Source: Phytopythium helicoides
Lineage: Eukaryota > Oomycota > Peronosporomycetes > Pythiales > Pythiaceae
DNA: 64,000 nt
Assembly: GCA_024867545.1 (NCBI GenBank)
Contig: JANFNE010000027.1
Coordinates: 1 to 64,000 of the forward strand
Direction: 5' to 3'
How positions within the stretch are numbered: position 1 is the stretch's first letter; every line of letters starts with the position of its first letter. The notes under the pieces were generated by a model. That model was given only the letters and a program-made list of their open reading frames with translations, did no database searches and was not told the origin of the DNA. The translations under genes were made by a program, and so were the position numbers. Of this stretch, positions 57,295 to 64,000 are shown piece by piece.

Positions 57295-57689
57295 TCACAT
57301 GGCCGCGTAGTCGGAGAAGTAGACATTGTCGTCGCCCAGGTCGGCGAAGAGTGCTTCGTCGCCTCGCTGGGCCGTGAACCGGCCTCGGATGGCGACGGCC
57401 GCTCCTACGCCTACCACAGCCACGCAGCCGATCACGAGGCCAGCGATCACTCCTCCCGATAGACCAGCCGATCCTCCAGAGTCGCCTGTGTCCGCTTCAC
57501 TCGTGTGCACTCGGCAGACTTCGCGCAGCTGTTGGTGTCCGCGTCGGTGGGGGCGTCCGAGTCGATGATCACGACAGTCGTCGCTGTGGACGATGACGAC
57601 GCACTGGTGTTGCTGCTACTGGCATCTGCAAAGCTCGAAGTGGCTATCAGTACGAGGAAAAGCAGCAGCAGGGCCTTGATCCGCGCCAT
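57295..57689 (-). CDS. Small secreted or type I membrane protein (frame break)
   Basis: ATG 57689 opens MARIKALLLLFLVLIATSSF, a clear signal peptide with cleavage near FADAS. A Ser/Thr-rich segment follows, then an acidic segment with two Cys (NSCAKSAECTR). This frame continues without function to 57,447. The frame 57295-57510 takes over at the same place with EADTGDSGGSAGLSGG, a single membrane helix (IAGLVIGCVAVVGVGAAVAI) and a short cytosolic tail ending NVYFSDYAAM. The two halves fit one type I membrane protein of about 131 aa with a 1-nt break near 57,500-57,512. Family not recognised. It is divergent from the TXNDC9-like gene, with 211 bp between starts. Confidence 0.5.
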
Positions 57690-57900
57690 GTCGAGACGAG
57701 AGTGCCACGCAGGACGAGGATCTCCAACTTGCCCCACTGGTCGCGTCGTTTCGCCTCCTAACAACATAACCGACACTGCTTCCCCTCTACTAAAACATAC
57801 CCCGCTGTAAAAGACTCTACGAATCCATCACTAAGTGTTGCGGCGTCACCCTGCAACATTTTATATCACATCGTAGCTCCTCGTCCCCACCACCACCACC

Positions 57901-58963
57901 ATGGCGGCCAAGTTCTCGATGGCGAGCGGCCTGTTCGACTCTGCAGGCGCACGTGGAGGCTTCCGACCGTCTGCAGGGCGCGGCCGACGAGCTGCGTGGG
58001 CTGCAGGAGCGTCGCGAGGCGGCGCAGCGCGCGGAGCAGCAGCGCGAGGAGCAGGACAAGGCGGAGCGCGAGCGGCGGCTGGCGGCGGCGCTGGAGGCCA
58101 AGGCGAGCGCTACGGCGGACTCGCGCTTCGTGGGCGCGCAGAACCAGGAGGATGTGAGCGAGGAGGAGGGTGACAGCGACGACGAGCTGCTCATGGACCC
58201 GGAGCTGGAGCGGTGAGCGTGGCGGAGGAGGAGGAGTGGGGATTGATACATTGAGCTGATGGATGGAGCGGGTGGATGGGGGCAGGCTGAGAGCGCAGCG
58301 GCTCGCGCAACTGAAGAAGGAGGTGCAGCAGGAGCAGGAACTGCGCGCCAGGGGACACGGCGAGTACCGCGAGATCGTGCAGGACGAGTTCCTGCGCGAG
58401 GTCACTAGTGCGCCGCTCTCGCTCGTGCACTTCTACCATCGCGACTTTGAGCGCTGCAAGATCATGGATATGGTGGGCTTCTTCATGAGAAAGCTGGAGC
58501 TTTAACTTAGAGTTGGCATTTACGGCTCTTGCTACCGCGACAGCACCTGGCGAGGCTAGCACCGCGCCACGTTGAGTGCAAGTTCCTCAAGATGGACGCC
58601 GAGAAGGCGCCATTCTTCGTCGAGAAGCTCGCCATCCGCGTGCTGCCGACCGTCGTGTGCTTCCGCGATGGTGTCGCCTTTCCCGAGCGCGTCGTTGGCT
58701 TCGAGGGGCTGGCGGACGCCGCGCTCTCGGACGAGCAACGCGAGCTCCAGGCATTCGGCTCGCGGTCGGCGAACCGCCGCATCACCTCCAGCGACGAGTT
58801 CCCGACCTCGGCGGTGCGTGGAACACTTCCCATTGCTTTGGAGAATGGGAGGTAATAGAGTGACTTAATTACGCATCCATTGTGCGAACAGCTCGAGCAA
58901 AAGTTGGCGGACATCGGTGCTGTTCACGCTCGCGACGCGGACTCGGACGACGAGCGTAGCTAG
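57901..58963 (+). CDS. TXNDC9/phosducin-like protein 3 (frame break in exon 1)
   Basis: Four exons: 57901-58212, 58286-58472, 58544-58813 and 58892-58963, with introns of 73, 71 and 78 bp. The protein has an N-terminal helix (VEASDRLQGAADELRGLQER), an acidic linker (DVSEEEGDSDDELLMDPELE) and LRAQRLAQLKKEVQQEQELR. Next come GHGEYREIVQDEFLREV, VHFYHRDFERCKIMD and the thioredoxin fold (LKMDAEKAPFFVEKLAIRVL, PTVVCFRDG), with an acidic C terminus. This order is diagnostic of TXNDC9 (PhLP3), a cofactor of the chaperonin CCT/TRiC that regulates actin and tubulin folding. It lacks a CxxC redox pair, as the family does. Exon 1 is 312 nt, whereas 311 or 314 is needed, so a 1-nt indel lies between the ATG and about 57,950. 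Confidence 0.85.
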
Positions 58964-59034
58964 ACGGTTCGGTAGGTTCCATTCAGCTCTAACCATAATC
59001 GCCACGCCTTACTTCTCTACGCGTGCCACTTGAT

Positions 59035-60969
59035 CTACCTTGTTGGAATAGAGTCTGTTGGCCACGGCGTCAGCAGCTCGGTTGTCGAGTCGGACGGAGA
59101 TAGCCCAGACCTCTCAGCAACAACGTCTGTCGAACTTTGTGCCTTACTCGTCTTGGCCGTGACCGACTTCTTTACTGGCGATGACAAACCCCTTGCAGCT
59201 CGAGTCGGCGATGACATTGACCCAGTTGACCCGCTTTTGGCTTTGCTCTTCACAGGAGAGCTCATGAGGAAATTAAATTGGTTCGTCGCCATCGCCAATA
59301 ATTCCGGAGCCACACTACTAGTTGCTGGTGCAGGTGTCATTGAGGATGCTGACGCAGACAAATTCGAGCTCAAGTCTTCCCGAGCGTTTGCAACAGCGGA
59401 CGTCACGTGTGCGAAGAAAGCTCGACGCTTCAGCGGCGATCCTGTGGTCGTGGCAGTGCCACTCGACGAGTATGAGGCTTTGGCTTTTGCCGGACTTGCT
59501 GTCGGGGAACTTATTGGAGGAAGCTCGACGCCGGAAGTTGTTTTTCCAGCCCGCTTTGCTCCTGCCTTCGCGTGTGGGTGATTTTTACCAATGTGGAATA
59601 CTGCAGCGACCTGCATCTGGTAAATTCGCAGCTTTTCGAGCAAGAATTGAAGCAATGTGCGTGTTTCCAGTTCATCAAGTGAAACCATTGGATGAGGAAA
59701 CAGTCGCACCAGATCTTCCATTGAGCTAGTTCGACCTGCAAGTGCCACACGAGCATCATCAACTCGACCGCCACCTTCTGCTAATGTCCGAGCACCTTCA
59801 TCGAGTGCAGCAAGAACAAACTGAAGCACTTCATCTACACGTGCAAGCAGCAGCTGCTTGTCGGTTTCAACCACGCGCAGCCACTCGAGTGCACGCACGA
59901 GCTTGCGTTCGAGCTCTTCGACTCGCTTATCTTCTACCGTTGGTGCCGGTGCTGGATTCTCGCCTTCTTCCTCGTCGCTATCGTCGCTATCGTCATCGTC
60001 GTCGTCGCGATCTTCATCTGAGCGTTTTGCCTCAGTTTCGACGCACTCGTCGAAGAATTCGCCGATAGTAGTGCGCTTTGGCTGCTAGGGCAGCTTCGTT
60101 GGCTTCAAGAACTTGATTGCGGACACGTAATCTCCGCACCTCGGTTTCAAGTGCATCCAGGCGACGCACGAGCTGCTCGCTCTCGCGGCTCTGGAACGCA
60201 AGCTCCTCCATGAAGTGCTCGTTCTCCATCATGGTGCGCTTGGTGGTAGTGTTCGCCTGCCCGACTGTGCGTTCCACGAGAGCCTCCTTTGTTTCGAGCA
60301 TTCGAGCAAGCAGCTCCTTCTTGCCGCGATCGAGTTCCATGAGCATCTTGCGCTCTACCGCTCGTTCGTGTTCTTCTGCGTCTCGCTGTCGCTGCGCAAG
60401 TTCCTCTCGCAACGTCAAGAGCTCCAACTCCAATTCGTCCTTGTGCTCAATAAAGAGCTGTACTTTACGTAGTTGTTCACTCAGCTGCAGCTCACGCTCA
60501 GCAGCTTCGGCGAGTTGCTTCTCGTGCCCAGCTGCAATAGTCTCAAGCTCGAGTCGATGGGACTCGATAAGCTCATTCTCGCGCTCGGCTGCTGCCGCAA
60601 GTAGCTTTTCAAGTTCGTCTCCGCGAGTGACCGACGTATCGAGCTGCTCGTGCAAGTAAACATACATAGCGCTCTGCTCCTGTTTAGCGGTCGCCAACGC
60701 CTCCCTCAACGTCACGTTTTCAGCCTTGAGACGCTGACCCTCGCCGTCCCTGTACATCAAAACGCCGAGTTAGCATCGCCATAGTCAGCACATCCAGAAA
60801 AAAGAGAGTTAAAGCCATACATGGCCAAAAGCTGTTCGTGCAGCAGCAGCATGTCGAACGCCAGCTTGGTGTCTGTGTGTGCCACGGCTTGCGCCACCGC
60901 TGCTGACAGGATGGCGACCGATGCCCCTGGTTTGGCTGGCGGTGACGATGCATCCTCGCCAGACTCCAT
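59035..60969 (-). CDS. CFAP157-like flagellar coiled-coil protein (frame break)
   Basis: Exon 1 (60821-60969) reads MESGEDASSPPAKPG..., then DTKLAFDMLLLHEQLLAM. After a 71-bp intron (AT|G restores Met), exon 2 starts at 60,749 and runs to 59,035. It has about 240 residues of coiled coil including YVYLHEQLDTSVTRGDELEK and NTTTKRTMMENEHFMEELAF. The TTKR-x-x-x-EN block with the preceding YLE/Q pattern is what I recognise from CFAP157, a protein of ciliary basal bodies and axonemes. The frame stops after KAHYYRRI, but removing one C near 60,077 continues it as GEFFDECVETEAKRSDED, an acidic run, a second helix (EWLRVVETDKQLLLARVDEV) and a Ser/Thr/Pro-rich tail. It is convergent with the TXNDC9-like gene, 71 bp apart. 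Confidence 0.6.
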
Positions 60970-61084
60970 CTTGCTTTGATGTTTTTCGTATGGTTGGGTC
61001 TGTTTTTGACGTCGCGCTATTCTCGTGAACTCCACACTTGGACGGACGCAAGCACTCAGGATATATTACAGCGTAGCACATTGC

Positions 61085-62772
61085 CTACCAGCACCAGCAC
61101 AACAGTCGCTGGAGCAGCCTCCACCACGCTGGTGCGCGTCCGGACAAGTCCGCGCTCCGCCCTCGCTTGACTGGAAGTCCGAGCGAGCTCGGACCGCTTG
61201 GTCCACTGCGCGCACGGGCGAGTTCATAATGACGAAGTCCGATTGGTGAATCTGTTGGCCGGGCACCAGGGTCGAGTGTGGCCAAAGCGCCGTCGCCAAA
61301 GGCTTCGGACACGGTAACCGACGTCGAGAACGTGTTACGCTCCTCCGTGATGCGGTTTGTCGACTTCTTGATGGCCCCACCAAATGGCATCTGGTACGCT
61401 GGTGCGGCTGTCCCTCCAGGTTTGTACTGTTCGTTGATACTGCGTAGGCCGAGCCAGCGACAAACTTCGTTGCACCGATGCGACTCGAGGAACTTCTCCA
61501 TGCCGAGCGTCCGAGGTTGCCTGCTCCAAAGCCTTGGCCGTCAGCCGTGTGGATCTGTGGGTCCGTGTAGCTGTCGTTGACCCCTTGAATGTCGACGATC
61601 ATGAGGCGAAAGTCCGAGGCCACAAAGGAAAAGTGGGAAAACGCCTGCGGCGTGTTTCGCTCCCGCTCCTCCGTTGACGAGGTCTCTCGACCAACGTAGC
61701 CGTTGTTGTTCGAGTACTTGACATACGCGCCAGGTAGGAACTCCTCGACCGAACATACAAGATCCCCGCGGTCCTTGAGCTTGAGCAGCCACGAGCGAGC
61801 GTAGTAGACCTTGAGCGGTGGTTCGTGCTCATTATAGAGAGCCGCGTAGTGCGCGCATACGGCCTTGCATCTCGACGTCGCTTAGGTAGCTGCTGGGCTC
61901 GGCCGGTCGGATGGAGAACTTGGCCACGCGCAGCGCCGGCGGCCCCACGGACACCATACCCTCTGCTCCAAGTTCCTGCACGGATCATGTGGCTCTTTTA
62001 GTATGGAGGCCCACAGCGTGGACGGCTACTGCGGACTCACCTGCAGGTAGTAGGCGCTGCGCAGCTGTCCCGTGGCGAAGGGCACGAGGTCGATCTTGAC
62101 CCTTGCGGGCGCCGAGCGCCACTCTAGCGTGTCTACATCAAAGCTGAGCTTGTCTGCGCGCTCCGCGCGTATGCGTCCAAAGTCTGGCGGTCGGTGGGGC
62201 ACGACGGTCTTCATGATGGGCTGCAGACGCGCGCGCTCCGTGGAGGTGCCCGTCATTTCGTTGATGATCTGGTTCTTTCGCTCTCGGTACTCATCGGCCG
62301 TGAGGTGTCCGCAGTCCAGCAGCAGCTTGAGCGTGTTGAGCTTCTCGAACGGGCTGCTCGCCTTGGCGGCGCTCGCCGCAGCGCCAGGCGTGGCCGGCGC
62401 CGCAGCCGCCACCGGCACGGCGAACACGTCCACGTCGAGCGCCTCCGGGCGCAGCAGCGCGCTCTTGCGCGGCTTCTTGCCCGTCCGCGCCGTGAAGTTG
62501 ACGCTCATGGTGATGTGCGACGGGAAGCCCGGCAGGTCCACCGAGTGCACAGCGGCCACTGGCGCCGCGAAGCGCTCGTCGGCCGCCTCGAGCGCGCCGC
62601 GGACGGCCGCGGACGCCTGCTGACCGTCCATCGCAGCCCGCGGAGCCGCCGCGGAGGCCGTTGGGGGCGAGTGGAGGCGCCCGCTGCGGCCCAGCGCCGC
62701 GCTATTCGCGGCGGCGACGCGTGGCGACGGCGGGCGGCGCGGCGGGCGGCGCGGCTCGGCCGGCGAAGCCAT
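61085..62772 (-). CDS. Alpha-kinase (eEF2K/MHCK type) with SHOCT-like segment
   Basis: Exon 1 (62041-62772, 244 codons) starts at ATG 62772; Met48 is an alternative. It has a Pro/Arg/Ala-rich region, then a short helical segment at residues 142-173 (FEKLNTLKLLLDCGHLTADE) resembling SHOCT oligomerisation modules, then the start of the kinase fold (FATGQLRSAYYLQ). A 65-bp intron leads to exon 2: LRVAKFSIRP (probable ATP-binding Lys), EFLPGAYVKYSNNNGYVG, TPQAFSHFSF, LMIVDIQGVNDSYTDPQIHT, FGAGNLGRSG and FLESHRCNEVC. These are the catalytic and zinc-binding motifs of atypical alpha-kinases, Ser/Thr kinases such as eEF2K and myosin heavy chain kinase. No C-terminal SEL1 repeats are seen. Breaks of 1 nt lie near 61,870 and 61,503. 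Confidence 0.85.
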
Positions 62773-62831
62773 GCATGCAGCCGGCCGGAAAAGTCATGGC
62801 GTTTCCGCGCGTATCCGGCGGGCGGGTTTTT

Positions 62832-62880
62832 GGCCAATGGGGAGGGGAGGGAGGGTGTGATTGGCCAATGGGGAGGGGAG
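62832..62880. promoter_or_regulatory. Duplicated CCAAT-type promoter element
   Basis: Two 18-bp direct repeats, GGCCAATGGGGAGGGGAG, at 62832-62849 and 62863-62880. Each contains a CCAAT box (the second inside ATTGGCCAAT) and a GC-rich tail. They lie 60-110 bp upstream of the alpha-kinase start on the side shared with the gene at 63,807, so they may act on either gene. Confidence 0.45.
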
Positions 62881-63806
62881 ATTGGATCATTTCGGCGAAT
62901 CGCGGGCGGGCAGCGGGCGACCACAAAGGGGCAGAGAAGCTCGCGGCTGACCACGCTGCGCAACACGTGGACCGACGCGGTCAGAGAGCAGAGCAGAGAG
63001 CTGCGCCATTGGTTTCGACCGAGCAGTTCTCTTCCAGGCGGGTGGGTGGGTGAGCTGCCAGTTGCCTGATATCGTTGCAACACGGAAGCCATGTAATTCT
63101 CCCAACATAACCTGACAGATCAGAAAGCACGAGCTGGCTAGTTGGCGTGGCCCACATGAGCGTGCCCAACCACGGTCGCCCCACGTGTCTCAGATCGGAC
63201 AGCCAAATCACTCCCGCCCAGTATCGACCGCTGACGACACCTTCGGAGCCCTTGGACAGACAGCAAAAGCCTCCCGCCCGATCTCGAGGTGCGTCCGAAA
63301 GCTCGCACCGCCACCTCCAGCAAGGGGCTTTCGCTGCCTGGCGAGCCCCGACTCCGCCGCAAACCACCCATGTCGGGTGAACCAAATCGGCGAAAAGATA
63401 TCCCCGCCCACGCCCGCACCACTCACTTGATTGTTGTATCCCAATCCGTTTTCACTCGGCGTTTGTATGCCGGATCGCCCCACTGGCTCAAAATTTCGCC
63501 TCCCTCTCGTCAGGACGCAGAGACCCACGACACCAGCTGGGCTTGAAGCTTGTGACCTAACTCACTCGTGCTCAGTATGCACGTCCGAGCACAGCCGGGC
63601 CAGCGGTCGCGCGTGACTGGCGTCCAGTATGCCGCGCAGTGAGTAACGCGCTCTGCCGGCCCGTCTGCCGCCCCGCCGGATGCCAGGCAAGTGGCCCATT
63701 GCCCTTTGGCACCCGCCGACTCGACCGGACGGTCGGCCATTCCCGGATTCGCCCGCTCCACCGCAAGTGCCTGCCCGCCTGTCTCCTTCTTTCCCGCCAC
63801 CTCAAG
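62881..63806. other. Divergent intergenic region
   Basis: Between the alpha-kinase (-) and the secreted-protein gene (+). Chance open frames only. Loosely similar pyrimidine-rich motifs (ATCACTCCCGCCC, CTCCCGCCCGATCTCG, TATCCCCGCCCACGCCC) recur at about 63,208-63,418; significance unclear. Confidence 0.4.
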
Positions 63807-64000
63807 ATGATGTCGCTGCGCTGCCTCGCCGTGCTGGCTGCTGTGGGCGCCGCCGTGGCCTCGGCCGCCGACTCGTCGAGCGCCGGCAGCCTGGCGATGG
63901 CCGTGGGCACGCTGGGCGACACGGTGCAGGCCGAGAACGGCACGACGGTCTTCATGGGCACCGAGTACAACCCCGACAAGTGCGTGCTGCAGTTCCTGAG
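63807..64000 (+). CDS. Secreted protein, partial (5' end only)
   Basis: ATG 63807 (a second in-frame ATG follows directly) opens MMSLRCLAVLAAVGAAVASA, a strong signal peptide with likely cleavage after ASA. The mature part begins ADSSSAGSLAMAVGTLGDTV and runs to the window edge with one Cys and an NGT glycosylation site. The frame stays open to base 64,000. About 64 residues are visible, too few to name a family. Confidence 0.65.
   Translation, partial: MMSLRCLAVLAAVGAAVASAADSSSAGSLAMAVGTLGDTVQAENGTTVFMGTEYNPDKCVLQFL

Noticed and set aside
59030..59581. A 183-codon plus-strand frame opposite the CFAP157-like gene
   Set aside because: Antisense shadow of the Ser/Thr/Pro-rich tail of that gene.

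Overview
The window looks like nuclear DNA of a flagellated stramenopile, most likely an oomycete (Peronosporomycetes). The evidence is compact GC-rich genes, very short introns (57-84 bp where measured), flagellar-type coiled-coil genes next to housekeeping genes, and a tandem family of ankyrin-repeat genes. The species cannot be named from the sequence alone. 

Region 1 (1-24,092) is one continuous head-to-tail array of a 548-565 bp unit. Each unit carries one tRNA-Lys(CUU) gene and a G/T-rich, protein-free spacer. I count 42 full-length tRNA genes and one degenerate copy (470-534). The array enters from the left edge of the window and stops inside a truncated unit. Two spacer polymorphisms (an 11-bp insertion and an A/C site about 39 bp before it) divide the units into two main classes and seven recombinant units. 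The long hydrophobic and Q/N-rich reading frames across the array are artefacts of the repeat.

Region 2 (24,093-39,838) is a mixed gene block. It holds a 2OG-Fe(II)-oxygenase-like gene (+), a PIG-Y-like GPI-anchor synthesis subunit (-), a small coiled-coil gene (-), a Yae1-domain gene (+), a roughly 995-residue coiled-coil gene with a CxxCDRP motif resembling DUF4795 proteins (-), a coiled-coil ORF running into a PSMD9-like-PDZ/ankyrin ORF (-), and a TMEM144-like membrane protein (-).

Region 3 (39,839-56,740) is a tandem array, all on the plus strand, of five paralogous ankyrin-repeat genes called A to E here. They share a five-exon plan with phase-0 introns, in which exon 3 is always 31 codons and exon 4 is 33 codons (one ankyrin repeat). 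Only gene C (582 aa) reads through without a break. The others carry 1-nt frame breaks between well-conserved blocks.

Region 4 (57,295-64,000) holds a small secreted/membrane protein (-), a TXNDC9/phosducin-like gene (+), a CFAP157-like flagellar coiled-coil gene (-), an eEF2K-type alpha-kinase (-) and the start of a secreted protein gene (+). Single-base frame breaks also occur in the conserved genes TXNDC9, CFAP157-like and the alpha-kinase. Many breaks are therefore probably assembly indels rather than pseudogenisation. Functions are assigned by motif recognition by eye; no database search was possible.
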